From positions 248,001 through 312,000 of the forward strand of contig NZ_JBEJGY010000004.1 of assembly GCF_040253615.1 (NCBI RefSeq): 64,000 bases of DNA, in the 5' to 3' direction. Source of the DNA: Streptomyces sp. Edi4. Lineage in GTDB: Bacteria; Actinomycetota; Actinomycetes; Streptomycetales; Streptomycetaceae. Positions within the stretch are counted from its first letter, which is position 1. Each line of letters opens with the position of its first letter. The position numbers and the translations under genes are program-made. Below are positions 34,196-47,447 of the stretch, piece after piece. The notes beneath the pieces were generated by a model that made no database searches, had not been told where the DNA came from, and saw only the letters and a program-made list of their open reading frames with translations.

Positions 34196-34247
34196 CACGC
34201 GACGGTGCCCGGTTCCCGCTCCATGCGGGGCCGGGCACCGTCGCGTG
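34196..34247. terminator. Long hairpin terminator after the acylase gene
   Basis: Perfect 17-bp stem (34196-34212 with 34231-34247). Its 18-base loop contains a second small stem CCCGC/GCGGG. It begins 34 bases after the acylase stop and separates that transcript from the KAS III operon. Confidence 0.88.
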
Positions 34248-34286
34248 GCCCTGCCCGACCCGCGCCGCGCGCTCCCCCGGGGCGCC

Positions 34287-34392
34287 ACCAGAGGGAGTTC
34301 AGTGGGACGTCAGACCGGCTCGGCCGCCCGGTCAGGGAGACGTCAGCGGGGCGCAAGGCCTCGGGCGGTCGCGCGTCAGGCGCAGTCCAGAC
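34287..34392 (+). promoter_or_regulatory. SARP-binding heptamer array upstream of the KAS III operon
   Basis: Heptamers TTCAGTG (34298), GTCAGAC (34309), GTCAGGG (34331), GTCAGCG (34342), GTCAGGC (34375) and TCCAGAC (34386) start at offsets 0, 11, 33, 44, 77 and 88, all exact multiples of 11. A weaker ACCAGAG lies at -11 (34287). Direct heptamers on an 11-bp period are the known SARP/AfsR binding architecture; the GTCAG core resembles published PapR2-type sites. This should drive the operon starting at 34505. Confidence 0.8.
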
Positions 34393-34504
34393 CGCCACCG
34401 ACGGACGCCCAGTACGGGACAACCGCGCGGCAGGACGCGGACGGCAGGCTCGGGAGCGACAGTCACCCCGGGCGTACCGCCACGGGGCCGGAGATCGGAG
34501 AGAC

Positions 34505-35563
34505 ATGCGCTGGGAGCAGGTGTATCTGGCCGGCACGGGCGTCTGGCTCGGTGACCGCGCGGACGCCGCGAAGGCGGTCGCGGACGGTGCGTACGACGCC
34601 GAAGAACACGCCGTCAACCAGATCCACTCGGTCAGCTCGGCCACGGCCGGCGGAGCGGACGATCTGGCGGCGCCCGAGATGGCGGTCCGCGCGGCCCGGA
34701 CCGCGCTGCGCCGGGCCGGCCGGACGGCGGAGCGGGTGGGCACCGTCTTCCACAGCTATCTGTGGTTCCAGGGCGCCGAGTTGTGGCCGGGCGCCGCCTA
34801 CGTGGCACAGCACACGGTGGGCCCTTCGGTGCCCGCCTTCGACCTGTTGCAGCAGTGCAACGCGGGCCTGGCAGGACTTGAGCTGGCCGCTCGGCAGCTC
34901 AGCGCCCGCCGGCCCGGCGAGGACGAGGCGGTGCTGCTCACCACGGCCGACCGTTTCGCGCCGCCCGCCTTCGACCGCTGGCGGGCCGAGCGCGGCCTGG
35001 TCTACGGCGACGGCGGCACCGCGCTGGTGCTGAGCTCCGCCCCCGGTGGCGCGGCGGCCCGGCTCCTGGCGACCGCGACCCGGGTGGACAACTCCCTCGA
35101 GGGGCTGGCCCGTGGCACCGGATTCCGCGCGGGACCCGAACAAGAGCCCCGGCCCGTGGACTTGGCGGCGCGGGCCGAACAGTACTTCCGCGCCGAACGC
35201 AATCTGCGGGCCGCGACCACCCGTACGGCCGAGGTGGCCGCCGAGTCGATCCGCGCCGCGCTTGCGGACGCGCGGACCACGATGGAGCGGATCGACCGCG
35301 TTGTGCTCAACGCCACAGGTCAGCAGCGGATGCGCTGGCAGCTGGAACACCAGCTGGGCGTGGACGAGAAGTTCTCCAACTGGGAGTTCTGCCGCGACGT
35401 GGGGCACCTGGGTGCCGGGGACCATGTCGCCGGCCTGAACGAACTCCTCGAAACCGGCGAGGTCGGCGAGGGGGACCGGGTCCTGCTGGTCGGCGGGGGA
35501 ACCGGCTACAGCTGCACGAGCGCGGTCGTGGAGATCACCGACGCGTCGGGGTGGTACGCGTGA
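34505..35563 (+). CDS. KAS III-like acyltransferase/ketoacyl synthase
   Basis: A 352-residue thiolase-fold enzyme of the KAS III family. The nucleophile Cys118 is in LLQQCNAGLAGLEL. The usual catalytic His region (family HQANxR) reads VLNATGQQRMRWQLEHQLG, where the His is not in its normal place. The Asn/His region reads DVGHLGAGDHV, as in KAS III-like acyltransferases rather than true fatty-acid initiators. It may therefore transfer an acyl or aminoacyl group between a carrier protein and another substrate instead of a decarboxylative condensation. GGAGATCGGAGAG precedes the start. It is the first gene of the operon; the next gene overlaps by GTGA. Confidence 0.85.
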   Translation: MRWEQVYLAGTGVWLGDRADAAKAVADGAYDAEEHAVNQIHSVSSATAGGADDLAAPEMAVRAARTALRRAGRTAERVGTVFHSYLWFQGAELWPGAAYVAQHTVGPSVPAFDLLQQCNAGLAGLELAARQLSARRPGEDEAVLLTTADRFAPPAFDRWRAERGLVYGDGGTALVLSSAPGGAAARLLATATRVDNSLEGLARGTGFRAGPEQEPRPVDLAARAEQYFRAERNLRAATTRTAEVAAESIRAALADARTTMERIDRVVLNATGQQRMRWQLEHQLGVDEKFSNWEFCRDVGHLGAGDHVAGLNELLETGEVGEGDRVLLVGGGTGYSCTSAVVEITDASGWYA

Positions 35564-37107
35564 GCGCCCCGGTATCGGCGGACCCCGCCGCGCACCCCCA
35601 CCCCCGCCTCTCCCCTCCGCTCGACGACACCCTCGTCGTCGACCTTCTCGACGCGGCGGCCGCCGCGCGCCCCGGGGCCGTCGCCGTCCGCGACGGGCAC
35701 GGAGCCTGGAGTTACGCCGAACTGGCCGACGCCAGCCGGGCGGTGGCCGCCGGCCTGGCCCGGCTCGGCGGTGTGGTGCCAGGTGACCGGGTCGTGGTGC
35801 GGCTCGGCAACCGGCGGGAGTTCGTCGCGCTCTATTACGGCGTGCTGCGCGCCGGCGCCGTCGCGGTGCCGCTCAACCCGGAGATGAAGGCGTTCGTGCT
35901 GCGCGGCGTGCTCGCGGATGCCTCGCCCGCCGCGGTCGTGCTGGACCCCGGTGAGCCGGAACAGGTCCACGAGGCCGTCGCCGCCTGCGGAGCCCGCTCC
36001 CTCACCCCCGCGGATCTCCTGGCCCACGACGCCGTCGCCTTCGACACCGCGCGCCGCCCCTGCCCCGACGCGCTCGCCCAGTTGCTCTACACCTCCGGCA
36101 GCACCTCCGCGCCCAAGGGCGTGATGGGCACCCACCGTCACGTGGTGTTCGCCGCCCGCGCGATCGCCCGCCGTCTCGGCTACCGCCCCGACGACGTGGT
36201 GCTCGCCGCGCTGCCGCTCTCCTTCGACTACGGCCTCTACCAGCTTCTGCTGGCGGCGATCGGCGGGAGCGAGCTCGTCCTGGCGGACGCGGCCGCGCCC
36301 GTGCGCGCCATGAACGTACTGCGCGAGTGCCGGGCCACCGTGGTGCCGGTGGTGCCCTCGCTCGCGGAGATGCTGTGCCGGCTCGCGGCTCGCGGCGCAC
36401 CACCTGAGCATGTGCGGCTCTTCACCAACACCGGTGCGGCGCTTGCGGGTTCGGCCATCGAGGCGCTGCGCGCCGGGTTTCCCGGCGCGGCCGTGGCGGC
36501 GATGTACGGAATCACCGAGTGCAAGCGGGTCACGATCGCGGAACCGGACGCCGACCTGGTCCGCCCCGGCTCGGTGGGCCGGGCCCTGGACGGCACCACG
36601 GTCGAGGTACTGGACGCGCGGGGCCACGCACTGCCGCCGGGTGAGGTCGGCGAGATCGTCGTCGGCGGTCCGCATGTCATGGCCGGCTACTGGAACGCGC
36701 CCGGCCTGACCGCGCACCGTTTCCGGCCGAACCCGCGCACCGGACGCGTCCGGCTGCACACGGGCGACCACGGCCGTCTCGACGCCGAGGGCCACCTCTA
36801 CTTCTCGGGTCGCGTGGATGACCAGTTCAAGCGGCGCGGCGTCCGCATGGGGACGCCGGAGATCGAGGCCGCGGCCCTGGACGTGCCGGGCGTACGGGCC
36901 GCCGCCGCTCTGCCGCCACGGGACGGGCTCGATCTGCGCCTGGTCGTCACCGGCGACGACGCTCTCGCGGCCTCCCTCGTCATCGAGGGCCTTGAGCGGC
37001 GCCTGGAACCGGCGAAGGTGCCCGCCACCTGCCGGGTCATCGCCCGGATGCCCCTCACCCCCAACGGCAAGATCGACCGGAAGGCCCTGGACACCGATGA
37101 GCACTGA
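35560..37107 (+). CDS. AMP-dependent acyl/aminoacyl ligase
   Basis: A 515-residue stand-alone adenylation enzyme. The P-loop-like LLYTSGSTSAPKGVMGTH, the A5 motif MYGITECKR, the A7 motif LHTGDHGRLD and the C-terminal lysine (LTPNGKIDRKAL) are all present. It lacks a carrier domain and would act on the discrete ACP at 38575. Its position directly before a carrier-type decarboxylase matches the VinN logic, where an amino acid is adenylated, loaded and decarboxylated on an ACP. A fatty acid substrate is the alternative. GTG 35560 is favoured, since its GTGA overlaps the KAS III stop; GTG 35551 is also possible. Confidence 0.85.
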   Translation: MSAPVSADPAAHPHPRLSPPLDDTLVVDLLDAAAAARPGAVAVRDGHGAWSYAELADASRAVAAGLARLGGVVPGDRVVVRLGNRREFVALYYGVLRAGAVAVPLNPEMKAFVLRGVLADASPAAVVLDPGEPEQVHEAVAACGARSLTPADLLAHDAVAFDTARRPCPDALAQLLYTSGSTSAPKGVMGTHRHVVFAARAIARRLGYRPDDVVLAALPLSFDYGLYQLLLAAIGGSELVLADAAAPVRAMNVLRECRATVVPVVPSLAEMLCRLAARGAPPEHVRLFTNTGAALAGSAIEALRAGFPGAAVAAMYGITECKRVTIAEPDADLVRPGSVGRALDGTTVEVLDARGHALPPGEVGEIVVGGPHVMAGYWNAPGLTAHRFRPNPRTGRVRLHTGDHGRLDAEGHLYFSGRVDDQFKRRGVRMGTPEIEAAALDVPGVRAAAALPPRDGLDLRLVVTGDDALAASLVIEGLERRLEPAKVPATCRVIARMPLTPNGKIDRKALDTDEH

Positions 37108-38569
37108 CATCTGCCCCACGGGCCCGGCCCCGGCGGCCCGTGCGGAGCCGCCCCCCTCGCAGGACCTGCTCGCCGCCGACCTCGTACGCCGCTACGGCAG
37201 CCCCCTGTACGTCTACGACCTGCGCAGGGTCGAACGGGCCGCCGAAGACCTGCGCGCCGCGCTGCCCGAGCGCTCTCGCCTGTACTACTCGCTCAAGGCG
37301 AACCCGCATCCCGAGCTGGTGCGCACCCTGCGGCTCGCGGGCGCGCTGCCGGAGATCTGCTCGACCGGGGAGCTCGCGGCGGCTCTCGCGGCGGGCTTCG
37401 ACGGCGGCGACTGTCTCTACGGCGGCCCCGGCAAGACCGCTGGGGAGGTGCGCGAGGCGCTGGCCGCCGGGGTACGCACCTTCTCGGTGGAGTCGCCCGC
37501 CGATCTGCGCCGGGTCGGCGCCCAGGCGCGCGCCCTGGGGGTGACCGCGCGCTGTCTTCTGCGCGTGAACGGCGCCGGCGCGGGGGCGGGTGTCGGTCTG
37601 CGGATGACCGGCGGGGCCTCGCAGTTCGGCCACGACATCACGGACGGGCTGCCCGGCCTGGCCCAACTGCTCGTCGCTGGAACGCGGTTGTGGGGGCTGC
37701 ACTTCTTTCCGCTGACCAACGCCGTCGATCCGGCGGGGCTGCTGGCCGAGGCGGTCGCCTCGATCCGTACCGCCGCCGCCCTTGAGGCCCACTGGGGCGT
37801 GCCGCTGCGGATGCTCGACCTCGGCGGCGGCTTCGCCTGCCCCTACGCGGCGCCGGGCGAGCGGCCGCGCTACGACGCCTTGCGCGCACCGCTGACAGCC
37901 GCGCTCGACGAGCATCTGCCGGGCTGGCGGGGGCGGTTGGAGCCGTCGTTCGAGTCCGGGCGGTATCTGGTCGGCGACAGCGGTCGCCTGATCTGCACCG
38001 TCACCGAGGTCAAGGAGAGCCGGGGCACGACGTTCGGCGTCCTCGACAGCGGCATCAATCATCTGGGCGGTCTCTCCGGGGTGGGCCGGCTGCCGTCCCT
38101 GCGCGCCGAACCGCTCCGGGTCGCTGGGCCGGAGGCCGAGACCGAGCCCGGGGCCGAGACCGACCGGGTAAATGCGGCGGCCCCCGGGCCGGAGGCCGGC
38201 CAGGCCCGCCGGGTGACCCTGGTCGGCCCCCTGTGCACCCCCGCCGACGTGATCAGCCGGGCCGCCGAAACCGTGCCCCCTCGGCCCGGCGCACTGCTGG
38301 CCGTGCCCAACGTCGGGGCGTACGGAGCGACCGCGAGCCTGCTCGGGTTCCTCAGCCGGCCCGCGCCCGTCGAAGTCACCGTCCGGGACGGCCGCGTTGT
38401 CGGCGCCGGCCGGCTGACCCTCACGCGCGAGCCGCTTCCCGTCCACGAGCCCGCCACCCAGGCCTGTGGCGCCGACGACACCCCTGGCGCCACGGCCGCG
38501 AGCGACACCGGTGCCCGGCCGGGCACCGACCACCACCGCGACCCCGCCGGTCGCACCGCGAGGAGCTGA
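37097..38569 (+). CDS. PLP decarboxylase, DAP/ornithine type (BtrK/VinO-like)
   Basis: A 490-residue fold-type III PLP enzyme. The PLP lysine is Lys67 in YYSLKANPHPE. LDLGGGFACPY (phosphate loop), ESGRYLVGDSG and the catalytic Cys380 in VGPLCTPADVI are characteristic of meso-DAP and related decarboxylases. The BtrK and VinO members decarboxylate an amino acid bound through its side-chain carboxylate to an ACP. Here the flanking ligase and ACP support that role over lysine or DAP metabolism. A Gly/Glu-rich insertion (residues about 345-370) and a long Ala/Thr/Asp tail are unusual. It overlaps the ligase gene by 11 bases. Confidence 0.85.
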   Translation: MSTDICPTGPAPAARAEPPPSQDLLAADLVRRYGSPLYVYDLRRVERAAEDLRAALPERSRLYYSLKANPHPELVRTLRLAGALPEICSTGELAAALAAGFDGGDCLYGGPGKTAGEVREALAAGVRTFSVESPADLRRVGAQARALGVTARCLLRVNGAGAGAGVGLRMTGGASQFGHDITDGLPGLAQLLVAGTRLWGLHFFPLTNAVDPAGLLAEAVASIRTAAALEAHWGVPLRMLDLGGGFACPYAAPGERPRYDALRAPLTAALDEHLPGWRGRLEPSFESGRYLVGDSGRLICTVTEVKESRGTTFGVLDSGINHLGGLSGVGRLPSLRAEPLRVAGPEAETEPGAETDRVNAAAPGPEAGQARRVTLVGPLCTPADVISRAAETVPPRPGALLAVPNVGAYGATASLLGFLSRPAPVEVTVRDGRVVGAGRLTLTREPLPVHEPATQACGADDTPGATAASDTGARPGTDHHRDPAGRTARS

Positions 38570-38574
38570 ACACC

Positions 38575-38844
38575 GTGATCACACAACCCCGTTGGGACGA
38601 GCGGTACGAGCGCGTTCTGACCGCTCTGCTGCCCCGGCTGGCCGACGAGCGGCCGCTGTCCGCCGAGCGCGGGCTGCGGTCCGCGGGACTCGACTCGATG
38701 GCCGTCGTCGAACTGCTCATCCAGCTGGAGGAGGCCTACCACGTAGCCATTCCCGACGAGGAGTTGGGGCCCGAGGCCTTCGAGACCGTCGGCAGCCTGT
38801 GGGCCGCGGTCGCCCGGCAGCTCGATACGGCAGGCCCGCGCTGA
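38575..38844 (+). CDS. Discrete acyl/peptidyl carrier protein
   Basis: An 89-residue carrier protein. The phosphopantetheine-attachment Ser41 is in SAGLDSMAVVELLIQLEE, and DEELGPEAFETVGSLW gives the fourth helix. The expected four-helix ACP fold fits. The GTG at 38575 follows GAGGAG and lies five bases after the decarboxylase stop. It is the natural partner of the ligase, decarboxylase and KAS III-like enzyme in the same operon. Confidence 0.9.
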   Translation: MITQPRWDERYERVLTALLPRLADERPLSAERGLRSAGLDSMAVVELLIQLEEAYHVAIPDEELGPEAFETVGSLWAAVARQLDTAGPR

Positions 38845-38901
38845 CCGTCCCGGCCGTCCGATGGCCGGGCGGCCCGACCGCTTCGAGAAAGGCTGGCAGC
38901 C

Positions 38902-39915
38902 GTGCCGGTTTCACTGACCGTCGACACCACCGACATAACGACACCCGACCTGGTCCTGACCGGGGCCGAGACGAGCGCCACCGAGCGGGTCGCCGCGCTC
39001 CTGTGCGCGGGTCCCCAGGCGCGGATCGACGAGCCCGCCTGGGTGGCATCGGCCCGCGACCACTGGGAGGAACTGCCCGCCCGGCTGCGCCGCACCCTGC
39101 GCTCCTTCCGCCGCGACCCGGGCCCGGGCGGCGCGCTCCTGGTGCGCGGGCTGCCGGTCGCCGCGCCCGGCCTTGGCGCCACACCCGTGACGGACGGTTC
39201 GGTGCAGCGCACGGCCAACGTGCCCGCCGCCGTGCTGATGCTCGCCGCGTGCGGGCTCGGTGACCCGGCCGCCTTCCGGCCGGAGAAGACCGGCGCGCTG
39301 GTGCAGGACGTCGTGCCGGTGCCCGGACGGGAGGACTTCCAGGGCAACGCGGGCTCGGTGCTGCTCACCTTCCACAACGAGAACGCCTTCCACCCCCACC
39401 GGCCGGACTTCGTCATGCTGTTGTGCCTGCGCGCCGACCCGGGCGGCCTCGCCGGGCTGCGCACCTCGTGCGTGCGCGAAGTGCTGCCGCTGCTCGACGA
39501 CGTGAGCAGAGCGGCGCTGCACCGGCCGGAGTTCCGCACCGCGCCGCCGCCCTCGTTCGGCGGGACCGGCGGCCTTGCCGAGCCGCACCCCGTGCTCACC
39601 GGCGCCCCCGACGATCCGGATCTGCGGGTCGACATGGCCGCCACCAAGCCGCTCACCGAGCGGGCCTCGGCGGCCCTTGAGGAGTTGCGGCGGCTCTTCG
39701 AGCGCACCGCGCGCACGGCCCGTCTGGAGCCGGGCGACCTGGCCGTCGTCGACAACCGGATCACCGTGCACGGACGTACCGCCTTCCGTCCGCGCTTCGA
39801 CGGCACCGACCGCTGGCTCCAGCGCACCTTCGTCCTCGCCGACCTGCGCCGCTCGCGCACCCACCGCGCGGGCGACGGCCATGTGCTGGCCGACCCGGCC
39901 CCGCACGACGCCTGA
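38902..39915 (+). CDS. Fe(II)/2-oxoglutarate amino-acid hydroxylase (VioC/AsnO/clavaminate-synthase-like)
   Basis: A 337-residue double-stranded beta-helix oxygenase. The iron-binding motif is H158-x-E160 (FHNENAFHPHRPDF), the HxE form typical for the VioC/AsnO amino-acid beta-hydroxylases. The distal ligand is His290 (ITVHGRTAFRPR), and the following Arg in RWLQRTF would bind 2-oxoglutarate. Such enzymes hydroxylate Arg, Asn, Asp or similar free or carrier-bound amino acids at C-beta or C-gamma. The substrate residue here is not readable. The GTG start follows GAGAAAGG. It is in the operon of unit 1. Confidence 0.88.
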   Translation: MPVSLTVDTTDITTPDLVLTGAETSATERVAALLCAGPQARIDEPAWVASARDHWEELPARLRRTLRSFRRDPGPGGALLVRGLPVAAPGLGATPVTDGSVQRTANVPAAVLMLAACGLGDPAAFRPEKTGALVQDVVPVPGREDFQGNAGSVLLTFHNENAFHPHRPDFVMLLCLRADPGGLAGLRTSCVREVLPLLDDVSRAALHRPEFRTAPPPSFGGTGGLAEPHPVLTGAPDDPDLRVDMAATKPLTERASAALEELRRLFERTARTARLEPGDLAVVDNRITVHGRTAFRPRFDGTDRWLQRTFVLADLRRSRTHRAGDGHVLADPAPHDA

Positions 39916-40041
39916 CCCCGCGCCCCCCCCGCAGCCTGGTCGGCCCGGTCCCACAAGGCCCGCGCCGGCCAGGCTGCGCCGTCCTGCCCGTGAACCTCCG
40001 GGCCGTCTCCCGGCCCGGCCGCACACCACAACGGAGCGACC

Positions 40042-41247
40042 GTGACCGCAGCACTCTCCTCGGCCCCAGGGGCCGGGCATGCGCCCGCCATCCGTACGGA
40101 CACACCCGCCGACGACCCGTCCCGAGCGCCCGGCGTCGGTGGCCCCAGCCTGATGGCGGCCCGGCCCGAGCCCGCCGACCTCGACCCGCGCCGCGCGCTG
40201 CGGGAACTCGCGCGCTGGCGCGGCGCGGGTCAGGACGCCGCGAGCTTCCCCTATCGCGCGGTGCTCGGCCACTACCGGACCGTCGGCAAGAACGCGGTCG
40301 GTGACGAACTCCTGACGGCGCTGCGCGCCATCCGTCCCCAGGGCGGCGCGGGGCCGGCGCGGCTCCTCGCGGACTGGCTGCCGCAGGTCGTGGACGGCCG
40401 CCACGGCGACTACGCCGGCTATGCGGGGATCCCGGTCTACACGTCGCTCGCCGAGAACGGCGCGAGCACCGACCACGTCATCACCGCCCTGCTCGCCGAC
40501 ATCGTGGAGACCGAGACCGCCACGCTGGCCGGCGCCCCGGCCGGCCGGCCCAGGGCCAGGGCGGCGCTGCGTGCCCTCATCGCGGCAGCGGGACTCGCGT
40601 CCCGGTACGGGACGACGAGCACGCCCCGCGCGCCCGACGAGGACGCCGCCCTGGTGCGCGCGGGCGCCGAGGCGGCCCGGGCGGCGCGGGAGAGGGTCAC
40701 GGCCGAGGTGCTGCGGGCCGTGGAGCTGACGCTGACACCCACCACCCGCAGCCATGACGAGCAGATGTTCATCCGGCTCATCCAGATCTTCGAGGCGGTC
40801 TTCGCGGCGGTCGCCCGGGCCGTGGAGGCGGCGACGGAGGCGGTGGGCACGGGCCGGATCGACCTGGCACAGAAGCTGCTCGACGAGGCGACCCGCCATG
40901 TCACCGGCACATCCGGGGTGTTCCGGGTGCTGACCACGATGCCCAAGGACGCCTTCGCGGTGATACGGGCCAACACCGACGGGCGCAGCGCGGTGCAGTC
41001 CCGGACCTACCGGGCCGTGGAGCGCTCCTGTCCGACGCTGCACCTCGCGCTGGCGCGCAGTGGCCTCCCTGAGGACGAACTCGCGCCCGCCATGGCCGAG
41101 TTGGACGCGGCGTGGGGCGCGATGAAGCGTACCCACTGGGGCATCACGATGAAGGTCATCGGCACCGTGCGCGGCACCGGCGGCACCGACGGCGCCTCCT
41201 ATCTACGGGAGGCCGCCGAGGTCCGGCTCTTTCCCGCGCTCGGCTGA
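40042..41247 (+). CDS. Tryptophan 2,3-dioxygenase-superfamily haem protein
   Basis: A 401-residue haem-dependent aromatic oxygenase superfamily member. The C-terminal MKRTHWGITMKVIGTVRGTGGT-type segment (His365 as probable axial ligand, followed by GASYL) matches the RGTGGSxGxxYL signature of tryptophan dioxygenases and PrnB-like proteins. The helix SHDEQMFIRLIQIFEAVF corresponds to the family DExLFIxxHQxxELWF element, where the usual catalytic-site His reads Gln. It could cleave or oxygenate an indole or other aromatic amino acid for the peptide (kynurenine in daptomycin is a precedent); an inactive relative is also possible. A Pro/Ala-rich 50-residue leader is unusual. Confidence 0.7.
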   Translation: MTAALSSAPGAGHAPAIRTDTPADDPSRAPGVGGPSLMAARPEPADLDPRRALRELARWRGAGQDAASFPYRAVLGHYRTVGKNAVGDELLTALRAIRPQGGAGPARLLADWLPQVVDGRHGDYAGYAGIPVYTSLAENGASTDHVITALLADIVETETATLAGAPAGRPRARAALRALIAAAGLASRYGTTSTPRAPDEDAALVRAGAEAARAARERVTAEVLRAVELTLTPTTRSHDEQMFIRLIQIFEAVFAAVARAVEAATEAVGTGRIDLAQKLLDEATRHVTGTSGVFRVLTTMPKDAFAVIRANTDGRSAVQSRTYRAVERSCPTLHLALARSGLPEDELAPAMAELDAAWGAMKRTHWGITMKVIGTVRGTGGTDGASYLREAAEVRLFPALG

Positions 41248-41257
41248 CCCACCCCCA

Positions 41258-41385
41258 TTCAGTCGGCGTTCAGTGAGCCGTCAGTACGGCGCAGGCGGCA
41301 CGACGGAGGCCCGTCCGGCCGCGCACAGGACCGGGCCAGGGCGCGTCCAGGGACCGCCAAGGGCAGGTCAAGGGCGCCGTCAGGG
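41258..41385 (+). promoter_or_regulatory. SARP-binding heptamer array upstream of MbtH-NRPS operon
   Basis: TTCAGTC (41258), TTCAGTG (41269) and GTCAGTA (41280) are consecutive on an 11-bp period. Weaker in-register copies follow: GTCCGGC (41313), CACAGGA (41324), GCCAGGG (41335) and TCCAGGG (41346). An exact GTCAGGG sits at 41379, 121 bp (11 x 11) from the first. This repeats the architecture found at 34287-34392, so the second unit starting at 41490 is probably coactivated by the same SARP. Confidence 0.75.
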
Positions 41386-41489
41386 CCGGACGACAGCATC
41401 GAAGACAGAGCGGCCGGCCCCCACGGCCCGCCCGCTCGGCGGCACCCGACACGGCCGCCGCCATCCACCCACCGGATCGGAGCGCAGTG

Positions 41490-41726
41490 ATGAGCAGCGA
41501 GGACACCACCGTCTACCAGGTCGTGGTCAACCACGAGGAGCAGTACTCGATCTGGCCCGCCGACCGGGAGCTGCCCGCCGGCTGGCGTGCCGAGGGCGTA
41601 CGGGGCGAGAAGGCGCAGTGTCTGGCCCACATCGACGAGGTGTGGACGGACATGCGGCCGCTGAGTCTGCGCCGCGCGATGGAGCAGCAGGCCGCCGGGG
41701 CCGACGCGGTGCCGTCCGCCGGCTGA
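41490..41726 (+). CDS. MbtH-family NRPS accessory protein
   Basis: A 78-residue MbtH protein. The family signature is complete: [13 protein letters not shown], then the GWRAEG and [19 protein letters not shown] elements with the invariant Trp residues. It binds adenylation domains and makes them soluble and active. It sits directly before the first NRPS gene, with 110 bases between. The ATG at 41490 is seven bases after CGGAGC; a GTG at 41487 is the alternative. Confidence 0.95.
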   Translation: MSSEDTTVYQVVVNHEEQYSIWPADRELPAGWRAEGVRGEKAQCLAHIDEVWTDMRPLSLRRAMEQQAAGADAVPSAG

Positions 41727-41836
41727 GGGCAAGCGCCGCGGCACGAGCAGCACCGCCGCGAGCGGCGGGCGGCGCCCCGGGTGACGGCGGCGGCAGGGAC
41801 AGGGCATCGGACACCGAACGGTAAAGGGAACAACGC

Positions 41837-47443
<5,607 letters not shown>

Positions 47444-47447
<4 letters not shown>

